64,000 nt of DNA. Source: Gordonia rubripertincta (GTDB lineage: Bacteria > Actinomycetota > Actinomycetes > Mycobacteriales > Mycobacteriaceae). This document shows, piece by piece, positions 34,800 to 43,253 of the stretch (position 1 is its first letter; each line of letters starts with the position of its first letter). The DNA is taken from the NCBI RefSeq assembly GCF_038024875.1, contig NZ_CP136136.1, positions 4,774,001 to 4,838,000 on the forward strand, given 5' to 3'. A model generated the notes under the pieces. That model did not search any database. It was not told the DNA's origin and saw only the letters and a list, made by a program, of their open reading frames with translations. The translations under genes and the position numbers were made by a program.

Positions 34800-35568
34800 C
34801 GCGTGTCTGGTACGGGAACCCGTCGGGGAACTCCTGTGCGGTCTGCGGCGACTTGACGGTCTGGTCGAGTGTCACGAGCACGACGGCTTTCTCGTCGTCG
34901 AGCGACATGATGCCGGCGTTGTCGGCCTTCGCGGTCGACACGGCCGCTGCCTCGGTGGAGCCCTTTCGGGCGTCCTGCGAGGACTCGATGTAGGTCTGGG
35001 TGAACGCGGGAGTGGAGATCTCGCGGATTCTGCGGTCGAGGTCGGAGTAGTCGGCCGAGTTGTAGGTGGTGATCTCGGCGGCGTACTTGCGTGCGGTGTC
35101 GAGGATCGTCGAGTCGATCGCGCCGGCCGCAGTGCCTGCCCGACGGTCGGCATCGACGTAGGCGACGGCCAACACCGCGGTCGACGCCGCGAGGATGACG
35201 GCAACCGCCACCAGTGCGAGGACTGCCCAGGTCTTCTTGCCGAGACTCGTCGCCCAACCGGTCCAGCGGTCGCTCTTGCCCGACGCCGCGGGCGGGTCGA
35301 GCTTGCGCGGTGTGCGGTCATTCGCGACCGTCTCGTCGGAGTCGATCGAGTCCTCGAGCGCGGCGTCGGCATCGACCGCCTCCCCGCGACGGGCCGCCTT
35401 GCGGGCCGCTTTCGCGGCCTTGGCCTCCGCCTCGGCCCGATACTTCTCCCGGTTCGTGCGGTTGGCCTGCAGGAACTCGTTGCCGTCGAGCGGGGTCACG
35501 CCGTCTTCGACGTCTGTCGTCGCCATGCTGGCGTCGGGGGCGTCGGAGGTCTGACGAGGCTTCGGCAT
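34738..35568 (-). CDS. Mce-associated membrane protein
   Basis: A 276-residue protein of the Mce-associated (Mas) type. Residues 1-105 are charged and Ala/Lys-rich, cytoplasmic, with a KAAKAARKAARRG patch. One membrane helix follows (WAVLALVAVAVILAASTAVL, about 113-132), then an outside domain with a cystatin/NTF2-like pattern ending DGRWLMDDFAVL. Mas proteins stabilise Mce lipid importers; no mce operon is in the window. It overlaps the regulator gene end-to-end by 62 bp. Confidence 0.8.
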   Translation of the reverse strand: MPKPRQTSDAPDASMATTDVEDGVTPLDGNEFLQANRTNREKYRAEAEAKAAKAARKAARRGEAVDADAALEDSIDSDETVANDRTPRKLDPPAASGKSDRWTGWATSLGKKTWAVLALVAVAVILAASTAVLAVAYVDADRRAGTAAGAIDSTILDTARKYAAEITTYNSADYSDLDRRIREISTPAFTQTYIESSQDARKGSTEAAAVSTAKADNAGIMSLDDEKAVVLVTLDQTVKSPQTAQEFPDGFPYQTRVKVTLVQQDGRWLMDDFAVL

Positions 35569-35610
35569 GGGTTCAATGTAGCGATGCCGCCTCGCGCTTT
35601 GTGTCCGGCG

Positions 35611-36054
35611 TCATACCACCGGCAGGTCGCCGAGGCTGCCGAGGTTCAGCGACACCCACTGCTGAGGGTCGAGGTACACCTTGGTCTGCGGACCGTGTTC
35701 CTTCTCGGCCATCTCGATGTACGGTTCGACGGCCTGCTGCGGAAGGTAACGAGATGCCATCTCGCGCAGGTCGTCCCGGGTTCCGGCGACCATGTCGACG
35801 GCATCGCCGGACACCGAGACGTACATGAGGCGCGGCGACACCTCGTCGACCATGAGGGTGAACCGCCCCGCCGCCCGGATGAGGTTCAGCTTCCGCGACT
35901 CTGTGCCGGTGAGCAGCCATGGCCGGCCGCCGGGCTCGTACTGGTACCAGATCGGCACCGTCAGCGGCGCCCTCCCGGGCTCGGCCTCGACGGACAACGC
36001 CGCGACGTGTGGTTCTGCCAGAAACGCTTCTCTTTCGTTCTTGGTGAGTGCCAT
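35611..36054 (-). CDS. pyridoxamine 5'-phosphate oxidase-family (flavin/F420-binding) protein
   Basis: A 147-residue split-barrel protein of the PPOX class. It has the N-terminal FLAEPHVAALSVEAE and APLTVPIWYQYEPGG strands and the LNLIRAAGRFTLMVDE central motif. In actinobacteria such small proteins bind FMN, F420 or haem; the substrate is unknown. ATG at 36054 is the family start; the longer open frame runs antisense across the next gene. Confidence 0.8.
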   Translation of the reverse strand: MALTKNEREAFLAEPHVAALSVEAEPGRAPLTVPIWYQYEPGGRPWLLTGTESRKLNLIRAAGRFTLMVDEVSPRLMYVSVSGDAVDMVAGTRDDLREMASRYLPQQAVEPYIEMAEKEHGPQTKVYLDPQQWVSLNLGSLGDLPVV

Positions 36055-36110
36055 GCCCCGACGGTAGACCCGGCGTCTGACAGTTCGCGCCCGATTCGCG
36101 CCGGTCGTCC

Positions 36111-36863
36111 CTACTTCCAGGGAGCGAGAACCTCGGCGGCGCGTTCGGCGAGCACCATCTGGAACAGCGGGCCGAAGCTCACGCGTCCGACGCCGAGCGC
36201 GGCGAGTGCCGCCTTGTTGTTCTTGGTCGGGTGCCCGATGGCGTTGACCGGGAGCGGAAGTTCGTCCGCGAGCCGCTTCTGCGTGGCGTCGTCGTGGAAA
36301 CCGACGGGATAGAGCACGTCGGCACCGGCCTCTGCACACAGCTTCATCCGGGCGATGGCGCGGTCGACGCGGTCGGATTCGTCGCCGACCTGCTTGAGAA
36401 ACAGGTCGGTGCGGGCGTTGACGACGACGTGGACATCGGTGGCGTCCGACGCCGCCCGCAGGGCGCCCACGAAGTCGGCGTGCTCCTGCGCCTCGCGGAG
36501 TCGGCCGCCCTCGCTGTGGACGGTGTCCTCGATGTTGAGGCCGACAGCACCGGCGTCGATGAGGCCGTCGATCAGCGTCTTGGGGTCTTCGCCGTAGCCG
36601 GATTCGATGTCGACGGAGATCGGGACGTCGACCGCTGCGGTGATCTGTTTGATCCGCGTCGTGAGTTCCCCGAAGGTGATGCCCTCGTTGTCGGGTTTGC
36701 CGATCGAGTCCGACACCGGGTGACTACCGACGGTGAGTGCGGTGAATCCCGCGGACACCGCCAGATTCGCCGACCATGCGTCCCACACCGTCGGCAGGAT
36801 CACCGGGTCTCCGGGCCGGTGGAGTTCGAGCAGGGTCTTGGCCTTGTCGGCGAGTTCGGTCAT
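36111..36863 (-). CDS. isocitrate lyase/PEP mutase-family protein
   Basis: A 250-residue TIM-barrel protein of the ICL/PEPM superfamily. Mg-binding and catalytic segments are VDIESGYGED, NIEDTVHSEG and VNARTDLFL. It lacks the catalytic KKCGH loop of isocitrate lyase, as in oxaloacetate decarboxylase or carboxyphosphonoenolpyruvate-mutase-like members. The precise reaction is undetermined. ATG at 36863. Confidence 0.85.
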   Translation of the reverse strand: MTELADKAKTLLELHRPGDPVILPTVWDAWSANLAVSAGFTALTVGSHPVSDSIGKPDNEGITFGELTTRIKQITAAVDVPISVDIESGYGEDPKTLIDGLIDAGAVGLNIEDTVHSEGGRLREAQEHADFVGALRAASDATDVHVVVNARTDLFLKQVGDESDRVDRAIARMKLCAEAGADVLYPVGFHDDATQKRLADELPLPVNAIGHPTKNNKAALAALGVGRVSFGPLFQMVLAERAAEVLAPWK

Positions 36864-36915
36864 GACCCCTACAACTACGCCGGTCGACGCGCACATTCCG
36901 GGAGTTGGCGAAAAA

Positions 36916-37563
36916 CTACTTCCGCCAGAACAAGTGGTGGGTGACCCCGCTCGGACTCGGGACCACTTCGTGCTCGAAACGGTCCTCCAACTCGGCGGGC
37001 GAGTTCCACAGCCGCAGTCCGTTTCCGTAGGTGACGGGTGCGACCGCGATGTGCAGCGTGTCGATGAGATCGGCGTCGAGGAACTCCCGGACGGTGCTGA
37101 CTCCCCCGCCGATCCGGACGTCCTTGCCGTCGGCCGCGGCCTTCGCCTTCTCCGCCGCCTCGGCCGGTGTGGCGTCGAGAAAGTGGAATGTGGTCTCACC
37201 CAACGTGAAGGACGGTCGGAGGTGATGGGTCAGGACGAAGACCGGGGTGTGGAACGGCGGCTCGTCGCCCCACCACCCCAGCCAGTCATGGTCGGTCCAC
37301 GGACCTCGCTGGTGCCCGAACTTGTTGCGGCCCATGATCTCCGCACCGATGTTGTGGGTGAAGTCGCGGGTGAAGTAGTCGTCGAGTCCGCGGGTGCCGC
37401 CGGGATCGGTGCGGTTGGGCCAGCTCGCGGTGGCCCCTGCCCAGGACATCAGTTCCCAGGGTTCGACGGTGTCACCGAACGGCCGCTCGAAGGTCTGGTT
37501 CTCGCCGGCACCGATCCCGTCCTGCGAGACCGCGAAGTTCTGCACTCTGAGTAGCTGCGGCAT
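36916..37563 (-). CDS. dihydrofolate reductase/RibD C-terminal family protein
   Basis: A 215-residue RibD_C-type protein: N-terminal QNFAVSQDGIGAG, central EIMGRNKFGH, and C-terminal VRIGGGVSTVREFLDADLIDTLHIAVAP with the NADPH-binding GGG. These stand-alone proteins are NADPH-dependent reductases of unknown substrate rather than folate enzymes. A second, diverged member lies at 40635-41180. Confidence 0.83.
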   Translation of the reverse strand: MPQLLRVQNFAVSQDGIGAGENQTFERPFGDTVEPWELMSWAGATASWPNRTDPGGTRGLDDYFTRDFTHNIGAEIMGRNKFGHQRGPWTDHDWLGWWGDEPPFHTPVFVLTHHLRPSFTLGETTFHFLDATPAEAAEKAKAAADGKDVRIGGGVSTVREFLDADLIDTLHIAVAPVTYGNGLRLWNSPAELEDRFEHEVVPSPSGVTHHLFWRK

Positions 37564-37645
37564 GTTTTTCCGCTCCTGTCGTCGTCGGCCAATCCAACCA
37601 GGACAGACTCGACGCCGCAGCGAAACTCATCGGTGCGGAGCAGTG

Positions 37646-38506
37646 TCAGGCGGTAGCGACTCGGACGATCTCGGCGACCGGCGTCGACGACCGGCCGATG
37701 AGCGCCTGAAGGTCACCGGACGTGGTGTCGAGCTCGCCGCGGGCGATGCCGGCATCGGAGCCCGCCAGCACGGCGGCGAACTGCTCTGGGACGCCGTTGT
37801 CGGCGAGCACCTTCGCATACTCGGCCTCGGGCAGGTCCCGGTATTCGACGGTCTTACCGGCCGCTTCGCCGATGATCTTCGCGAGGTCGGCGTAGGTGAT
37901 GCGCTCGTCGCCGCCGAGCTCGTAGATTTTGCCACCCTGGTCGGCGTCAGCGGTGAGGACCGCAGCGGCGGCAGCCGCGTAGTCGGCGCGGGCCGCACCG
38001 GCAACCTTGCCCTCGCCGGCCGCACCGAACAGTGCGCCGGTGGCGGCAGCCTGCCCGATGGCCTGCAGGTAGTTCTCCCAGTACCAACCGTTGCGGAGGA
38101 AGACCGCGGGGATCGACGACTCGGTGAGACGCTTCTCGGTGGCGACGTGTTCGGGCGCCAGCCCGAGTCCGCTCGTCGCGGCATTGAGGAGGCTCGTGTA
38201 GGCGATCAGCCCGACGCCCCCGGCTTCCGCGGCCTCGATCACGTTGGTGTGCTGCGGAACTCGACGTCCGACCTCCGAACCCGAGATCAGGAGCAGCTTG
38301 TCGACACCGTCGAGTGCGCGTCGAAGTGCCTCCGGGTCGTCATAGGAGGCGACGCGGATCTGGACGCCCTTCGACGCAAGGTCGTCGGCCTTCGCCTCAT
38401 CCCGCACGATCGCCACGATGTCCGCGGCCGGGACTCCCCGTGCGAGCAGCTCGCCGATCACCAGTCCACCGAGCTGCCCCGTCGCACCCGTCACTGCAAT
38501 CGTCAT
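37646..38506 (-). CDS. NmrA-like NAD(P)H:quinone oxidoreductase (YtfG/QorB type)
   Basis: A 286-residue atypical SDR. NAD(P) motif TGATGQLGGLVI at the N-terminus, VDKLLLISGSEVGRR, and FLRNGWYWENYL as in QorB. It probably reduces quinones. It is divergent from an HxlR regulator with a clear palindromic operator between them, the classic redox-sensing qor/HxlR arrangement. Confidence 0.87.
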   Translation of the reverse strand: MTIAVTGATGQLGGLVIGELLARGVPAADIVAIVRDEAKADDLASKGVQIRVASYDDPEALRRALDGVDKLLLISGSEVGRRVPQHTNVIEAAEAGGVGLIAYTSLLNAATSGLGLAPEHVATEKRLTESSIPAVFLRNGWYWENYLQAIGQAAATGALFGAAGEGKVAGAARADYAAAAAAVLTADADQGGKIYELGGDERITYADLAKIIGEAAGKTVEYRDLPEAEYAKVLADNGVPEQFAAVLAGSDAGIARGELDTTSGDLQALIGRSSTPVAEIVRVATA

Positions 38507-38550
38507 GGTCGTTCTCCCTCGTCGTCATGGTCTGTCCCCGAGACAGTACC

Positions 38551-38610
38551 CACTTACTTTTCGTAAGTGCAATACGGTTGGTTAGCCAATCGGTGTGACC
38601 TTCGCTAACC
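38551..38610. promoter_or_regulatory. HxlR-type operators in the NmrA/HxlR divergent promoter
   Basis: Perfect inverted repeat CACTTAC-ttttc-GTAAGTG (38551-38569), the ACTTAC/GTAAGT form typical of DUF24/HxlR quinone sensors. A second inverted repeat, GGTTAGC (38580-38586) and GCTAACC (38604-38610), lies next to the hxlR start. Confidence 0.7.
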
Positions 38611-38617
38611 TGAGGCC

Positions 38618-39010
38618 ATGCCCGACCACGACGACCAGTCCCTCGAGGCGGACGTCTTCGCACGCGACTGCTCGTCGAGGTCGACTCTGCAGACGGTCAC
38701 CGGGCGCTGGGGCAGCCTGGTCCTGATCGCGTTGGGCGAGAGCAACTATCGGTTCAGCGCACTTCGACGCCGCGTCGACGGCGTGAGCGAACGGATGCTG
38801 TCGCAGACGCTCCAGAACCTGGAGCGCGACGGCATGATCGTGCGAACCGTCCTGGAGGCGATCCCGCCGAAGGTCGAGTACCACCTCACCCCGCTCGGCC
38901 GGCAGGTCGCCGACCAGTTGCAAGGACTCATCGACTTGGTGCAGGACAGCATGCCGACGGTGCGCGAGGCGCAGGCGGAGTACGACTACCGGCACAGGGC
39001 GAAGGCCTGA
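38618..39010 (+). CDS. HxlR-family transcriptional regulator
   Basis: A 130-residue winged-helix regulator: GRWGSLVLIALGESNYRFSA, LRRRVDGVSERMLSQTLQ recognition helix, and wing YHLTPLGRQV. A cysteine near the N-terminus (ARDCSSRS, Cys15) fits the conserved redox-sensing Cys of quinone/diamide-responsive HxlR proteins. It is divergent from the quinone oxidoreductase gene and probably represses it and itself. Confidence 0.88.
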   Translation: MPDHDDQSLEADVFARDCSSRSTLQTVTGRWGSLVLIALGESNYRFSALRRRVDGVSERMLSQTLQNLERDGMIVRTVLEAIPPKVEYHLTPLGRQVADQLQGLIDLVQDSMPTVREAQAEYDYRHRAKA

Positions 39011-39086
39011 CCCGTCCGCGCACCAACCGCAAACCCCCGCGAAGGTGTTGATTCTGCCGAAAGAGGGCGGGTTTGTGTGCGCCGAC

Positions 39087-39122
39087 GAAAAAACCCGCCG
39101 CCTGCTTTCGCAGGGGCGGGCT
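39087..39122 (-). terminator. rho-independent terminator of tRNA-Asn
   Basis: Minus strand: AGCCCGCCCCTGCGAAAGCAGGCGGCGGGT-type hairpin followed by a run of six T, only 10 bp beyond the tRNA-Asn 3' end. A canonical intrinsic terminator. Confidence 0.88.
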
Positions 39123-39131
39123 TCTCGTTTG

Positions 39132-39204
39132 CTCCCCCAACTGGACTCGAACCAGTAACCGTTCGATTAACAGTCGAATGCTCTGCCAATTGAGCTATGG
39201 GGGA
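39132..39204 (-). tRNA. tRNA-Asn (GTT)
   Basis: Minus-strand cloverleaf: acceptor TCCCCCA/TGGGGGA, D arm AGCTCAATTGGCAGAGC, anticodon stem ATTCGA/TCGAAT with loop CTGTTAA (anticodon GTT), T arm CTGGTTCGAGTCCAG. Discriminator G; CCA is not encoded. Confidence 0.96.
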
Positions 39205-39314
39205 TTGCTCTGGTCCCCGCGAGGCGTCGTGAACGCATCACTTGAACCGAGGACAGACTCTAGCGCATGCCGCCGCCGGACAACAAAACGGCAGGTCAGC
39301 GAAGGGACAGCTGG

Positions 39315-39347
39315 GGCAGTTGGTTCCGGTATCCGGAACCAACTGCC
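39315..39347. repeat. perfect palindrome, 15-bp arms
   Basis: GGCAGTTGGTTCCGG, loop tat, CCGGAACCAACTGCC. No mismatch. It has the form of a strong hairpin on either strand but without a T tract. Confidence 0.8.
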
Positions 39348-39453
39348 GCAAATCCTCCAGTGGGCCAGACGCACCGCACCGAAGATCAGGGAGCCGTGGG
39401 ACACCGCGGATGCGGCCGCCCAGATCTGCCCTGACGGACGGATGGAGATGAAC

Positions 39454-39510
39454 GCGGCCTGCCATTCGGCGGCCGGCCATTCGGCGGCCTGCCATTCGGC
39501 GGCCGGCCAC
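39454..39510. repeat. 15-bp tandem repeat, nearly four units
   Basis: Unit GCGGCC(T/G)GCCATTCG in tandem, T and G alternating, so the higher-order period is 30 bp. 15 bp keeps any reading frame. Too short and spacer-free for CRISPR. Confidence 0.8.
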
Positions 39511-39691
39511 GTCGACGAGGCTCTTCGGAAGCTCGCCGCCACCGTTGAGCCCCTCGACGTCATCGGCGTACTCACGTCCACCGTGACCGATTCTGCGGCG
39601 CCGTCGACCGTCGACCGTTTGTGCACAGCGGCGGGCTGCAACCGCCGGGAGACCGTGCGGTAATCTCCTCCCGCGGGCCGGGTGCCCGCAC

Positions 39692-39765
39692 GGGGAGTTA
39701 GCTCAGTCGGTTAGAGCCGCGGACTCATAATCCGTAGGTCGCGGGTTCGAGCCCCGCACTCCCCA
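39692..39765 (+). tRNA. tRNA-Met (CAT)
   Basis: Cloverleaf: acceptor GGGGAGT/ACTCCCC, D arm GCTCAGTCGGTTAGAGC, anticodon loop CTCATAA (anticodon CAT), T arm GCGGGTTCGAGCCCCGC. CCA encoded at 39766-39768. Not an initiator by its paired first acceptor position. A lysidine-modified tRNA-Ile with CAT cannot be strictly excluded. Confidence 0.88.
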
Positions 39766-39795
39766 CCACGCGGTGACGATCTTTCTCGCCGACGA

Positions 39796-40596
39796 TCAGT
39801 CGCCGACGATGGCCTCGCGCAGCGCCGCGGTCACGGCGGCCGGGTTGTCGACGTTCATCAGGTGCCCGGCGTCCGGGATCACGCGGTAGGTCACGTCCGC
39901 CAGACCGTCGACGATCATCTTCGCGGCCTTCTCCGGACACAACGCGTCACGATCGGCGGCGATCACGTCGACATGCTGCCGGATCTCGGAAAGCCGTGGG
40001 GTCAGTGGCTGCTCGCGCACTCCGGCCATCGCTCGTGCGGCGTTTGAATAGCCTGCGCCATCCCCGACCGCCTCGAGCCTCCTGGCCGTGATCTCGTCGA
40101 CGCGGTCGTGAGCGGACACCAGGCCGGCGACGGTGTCGTCGCGCATCGCGGTGCCGAACTCGTCGCTCGAGGTGTCGGCGGCCTGATCGGCGCGCTGCTG
40201 GTAGAACTCGGCAGCGGCTCGTCCCACCACCGAGGACGTACCGAGGACGATGGCCCGGCTCACCAGGTCCGGCCGCTCGGCAGCGGCCCAGAGCACGATC
40301 GTCCCGCCGGCGGAGAACCCGACCACGATCGCGGGTCCGGTCACCGTCTCGAGGAACCCGACGAGATCCCGACCGAGCTGGTCCAGCGTCCCATCAGCCT
40401 CGCCGACCGTCGTCGAGCCGAAGCCGCGGAGGTCATAGGCGTAGGTGTGCAGATCGGCGAGGTCGCGCTGCGTGTGCGCCCAGCTTCGACTGTCCTCACC
40501 CAGTCCGTGCACCAGAACAATTGGCGTTGAAGAGCTTTCGCCGCTCCCCTGTTCCGCGTAGTTCACCGTGAGATCGCCGATCGACACCGTCGTCAT
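39796..40596 (-). CDS. alpha/beta hydrolase
   Basis: A 266-residue alpha/beta-hydrolase. Oxyanion region LVHGLGEDSRSW, nucleophile elbow VVGFSAGGT (Ser94), acid Asp in DVIAADRDALCPEKAA and catalytic His in IPDAGHLMNVDNP. Resembles 3-oxoadipate enol-lactonase/haloperoxidase-like hydrolases; the substrate is unknown. It is convergent with tRNA-Met. Confidence 0.85.
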   Translation of the reverse strand: MTTVSIGDLTVNYAEQGSGESSSTPIVLVHGLGEDSRSWAHTQRDLADLHTYAYDLRGFGSTTVGEADGTLDQLGRDLVGFLETVTGPAIVVGFSAGGTIVLWAAAERPDLVSRAIVLGTSSVVGRAAAEFYQQRADQAADTSSDEFGTAMRDDTVAGLVSAHDRVDEITARRLEAVGDGAGYSNAARAMAGVREQPLTPRLSEIRQHVDVIAADRDALCPEKAAKMIVDGLADVTYRVIPDAGHLMNVDNPAAVTAALREAIVGD

Positions 40597-40634
40597 GAAT
40601 CCAGGCTCTCACACCGCCCGTCACCCGATCCCGC

Positions 40635-41180
40635 TCACCTCTCGACGCGGCACCAGAACTCGGTTTCGCCGGGGACACGCGTCAGGCGCACCTCTCCGCC
40701 GCCGGGTCGATCGAAGACCCGGACCCCGTCGCCCAGGAAGACCGGGACGTGGAAGAGCAGGACCTCGTCGAGCAGTCCGGCGTCGATCATCTGACGCGCG
40801 ACGTCGGCGCCGATGACGGTGACGTACCCGTCTCCCGCCAGGCGCTTGGCCTCCTCGACGGCGCGGTTCAGGTCGGAGACGAAGGTGACGCCCTCCACGG
40901 GCTCGGCGGGCGGGTTGTGCGTGAGAACGACTGTCGGTCCATGGAATTCACCCTCGAAGGCGCCCTCGCGGTCGGTGCCCTTGTTGGGATCGTCACCGCG
41001 GAAGCTCCGATTTCCCACCAGCAGGGACCCGGTCCCCTCCCGGAGACGGAGCGCTGCCGTGCTGTCGCTGCCCTCGGGTGCGTCCTCGCCGAAGAATCGC
41101 GTCAGCCAGGACATGTCGCCACCGGGACCGGCGATGAAGCCGTCGAGCGATGCCGCTGCCGAGTAGATCGTCGTCGCCAT
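40635..41180 (-). CDS. dihydrofolate reductase/RibD C-terminal family protein (second copy)
   Basis: A 181-residue RibD_C-type reductase: YSAAASLDGFIAGPGGDMSW, LLVGNRSFRG and YVTVIGADVARQMIDAGLLDEVLL. Diverged from the copy at 36916-37563 and about 34 residues shorter. Start ATG at 41180. Function unknown beyond likely NADPH binding. Confidence 0.82.
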   Translation of the reverse strand: MATTIYSAAASLDGFIAGPGGDMSWLTRFFGEDAPEGSDSTAALRLREGTGSLLVGNRSFRGDDPNKGTDREGAFEGEFHGPTVVLTHNPPAEPVEGVTFVSDLNRAVEEAKRLAGDGYVTVIGADVARQMIDAGLLDEVLLFHVPVFLGDGVRVFDRPGGGEVRLTRVPGETEFWCRVER

Positions 41181-41251
41181 GTGGTGTTCTCCGTTCAGAC
41201 GTGGTCGATGGTCAGACCAGGCGAACGACGAGAACTCATCGCGGTCGGTGC

Positions 41252-43177
41252 TCAGCCGGCGCCGACCGTCGGGTCCAGCGCCTGCTCCAGCAGGCTGCGG
41301 CGATACGCCTCCAGCGCCACGAGATCGCCGAAGACGGCGTTGTAGCCGTCCGGGTCGTCGCTCGGGGCCATCCGGCGTAGACGGGACTTGATGTCGGCGA
41401 TCTGCGAGCCGACCCACACCTCCTGCAGGCGGGCGAGAACGCTGGTGATGTAGCGAGCGATGTTGTCCTCGTCGACGGGCATCGACTCGACGGCGAGTTC
41501 GGTGACCAGCGGGTCGATGACCGGGTCGTCGACGGCGTTGCGGACGGCGTCGACCCAGGCGGCCCCACCCAGACCCGACGACGTGCCGCCGATGCTGATC
41601 ATCGCCTGCCGCACGATCGCGTACGCCGGTTCGTCGAAGCATTCGACGGGCAGCGAGTCGAAGACGGTGCCGGCGATCGCCGGGTACTGCAGCGCAGCCT
41701 TGAGGGCTTCGCGTTGCGGCCATAGCCGCGGGTCGTTGGGCTGGGGGCGTGCGGACGTCGGTGCGGCCTCCGCCTCCGGCCGGTTGCGTGCGGGCCCACC
41801 GCGCCGACCACCACGCCCGGAGTCCCCGGCGCCCTTCGCCTTCCGGATCTTCGCACCCTCTTCGCGCACCCGCCCGAGGACCTGGCTCACTTCCTCCCAG
41901 CCGACCCAGCCGGCGAGCTGACGGGCGTACTCGTCGCGTAGCGCAATGTCCTTGATGCGGGCGACCACCGGAACCGTGTCGCGCAGGGCGTGGACTCGGC
42001 CCTCAGCGGTGTCCAGGTCGTGTTCGGTCAGCAATGTCTTGATCGCGAACTCGAACATCGGCACGCGCCGGGCGATGAGGTCGCGGACCGCGGCGTCGCC
42101 CCGGGACTGACGGAGTTCGCACGGGTCCATGCCCTCGGGCGCGATCGCCACGAAGGTCTGGCCCGAGATCGCCTGCTCCCCCTCGAAAGCCTTGAGCGCG
42201 GCGGCCTTTCCGGCGTCGTCCCCGTCGAAGGTGTAGATCACCTCGCCGCGGAAATACGAGTCGTCCATCATCAGACGACGGATCAGCGCGAGATGATCCT
42301 CACCGAAGGCGGTGCCACACGATGCGACTGCGGTGGTGACGCCGGCGAGATGCATGGCCATGACGTCGGTGTAACCCTCGACCACGACGACCTGATGCCC
42401 CTTGGCGATGCTCTTCTTCGCGTGGTCGAGACCGAACAACACCTGAGACTTCTTGTACAGCATGGTTTCCGGCGTGTTCATGTACTTGCCGAGGTTGTCG
42501 TCGTCGTAGAGCTTGCGGGCACCGAAGCCGATGATGTCGCCGCCGAGATTGCGGATGGGCCAGAGCAGCCGACGGTGGAATCGGTCGATGGGACCCTTGC
42601 GTCCCTGCTTGGACAGGCCGGCCGCCTCGAGCTCGCTGAACTCGAATCCCTGCGACAGCAGGGCCTTGGTCATCGTGTCCCAGCCGGCGGGCGCGTATCC
42701 GCAGCCGAACTGGACGGCGGCCGCGGCGTCGAAGTCACGCTCGGACAGATAGTCCCGTGCCGCCTGCGCCTCCGGGGTCTGCAGTGCGGCCTGGTAGAAC
42801 TTCGCGGCGGCGGCATTGGCGGCGACGAGCCGGGCGCGTGTGCCGCGGTCCCGCTTGATCGCGGTGCCGCCACCTTCGTAGTTGATCTGGTAACCGAGCC
42901 GGTCGGCGAGCTGCTCGACCGCCTCGACGAAGCTGATGTGCTCCTGCTTCTGCAGGAAGCTGTAGACGTCGCCGCCCTCACCGCACCCGAAGCAGTGGAA
43001 GTGACCGTGGTTGGGACGGACGTGGAACGACGGCGACTTCTCGTCGTGGAACGGGCACAGTCCCTTGAGGCTGTCGGCACCGGCGCGGCGCAGTGCGACG
43101 TAGTCGCCGACGATGTCCTCGATCCTCGTCTGCTCACGGATCGCCGTGATGTCACGATCGGGGATTCGGCCTGCCAC
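41252..43177 (-). CDS. dnaG: DNA primase
   Basis: Makes RNA primers for DNA replication. 641 residues. N-terminal CHC2 zinc finger (CPFHDEKSPSFHV...CFGCGEGGDV, about 40-65), catalytic core with the Toprim motifs VVVEGYTDVMAMH and YTFDGDDAGKAA, a Gly/Arg linker (about 455-480) and the C-terminal DnaB-interacting domain. GTG at 43177 is used because the conserved RIPDRDITAIREQT follows. dgt is 76 bp upstream, order as Rv2343c-Rv2344c. Confidence 0.96.
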   Translation of the reverse strand: MAGRIPDRDITAIREQTRIEDIVGDYVALRRAGADSLKGLCPFHDEKSPSFHVRPNHGHFHCFGCGEGGDVYSFLQKQEHISFVEAVEQLADRLGYQINYEGGGTAIKRDRGTRARLVAANAAAAKFYQAALQTPEAQAARDYLSERDFDAAAAVQFGCGYAPAGWDTMTKALLSQGFEFSELEAAGLSKQGRKGPIDRFHRRLLWPIRNLGGDIIGFGARKLYDDDNLGKYMNTPETMLYKKSQVLFGLDHAKKSIAKGHQVVVVEGYTDVMAMHLAGVTTAVASCGTAFGEDHLALIRRLMMDDSYFRGEVIYTFDGDDAGKAAALKAFEGEQAISGQTFVAIAPEGMDPCELRQSRGDAAVRDLIARRVPMFEFAIKTLLTEHDLDTAEGRVHALRDTVPVVARIKDIALRDEYARQLAGWVGWEEVSQVLGRVREEGAKIRKAKGAGDSGRGGRRGGPARNRPEAEAAPTSARPQPNDPRLWPQREALKAALQYPAIAGTVFDSLPVECFDEPAYAIVRQAMISIGGTSSGLGGAAWVDAVRNAVDDPVIDPLVTELAVESMPVDEDNIARYITSVLARLQEVWVGSQIADIKSRLRRMAPSDDPDGYNAVFGDLVALEAYRRSLLEQALDPTVGAG

Positions 43178-43253
43178 GCGTCCAGTGTAGTGACCTCCCG
43201 ACGCGGGGATGACCGGGCGCTTCACACACGCCGACAGCACCCGGCGACCGACC

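Larger units (their letters stand above)
39205..39691. other. ORF-poor island between tRNA-Asn and tRNA-Met
   Basis: 487 bp between two outward-reading tRNA genes. Several short open frames cross it on both strands but none shows a recognisable domain, good start or conserved pattern. It contains a perfect 15-bp-arm palindrome (39315-39347) and a 15-bp tandem repeat (39454-39510). It may be a remnant of an integrated element or an unrecognised small RNA locus. Confidence 0.5.

Noticed and set aside
39454..39510. Possible CRISPR array
   Set aside because: Units are 15 bp in direct tandem with no spacers and no cas genes nearby.
39073..39663. 196-codon frame beginning in the tRNA-Asn terminator
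   Set aside because: It reads through a tRNA antisense and a tandem repeat, with no start signal or family match.
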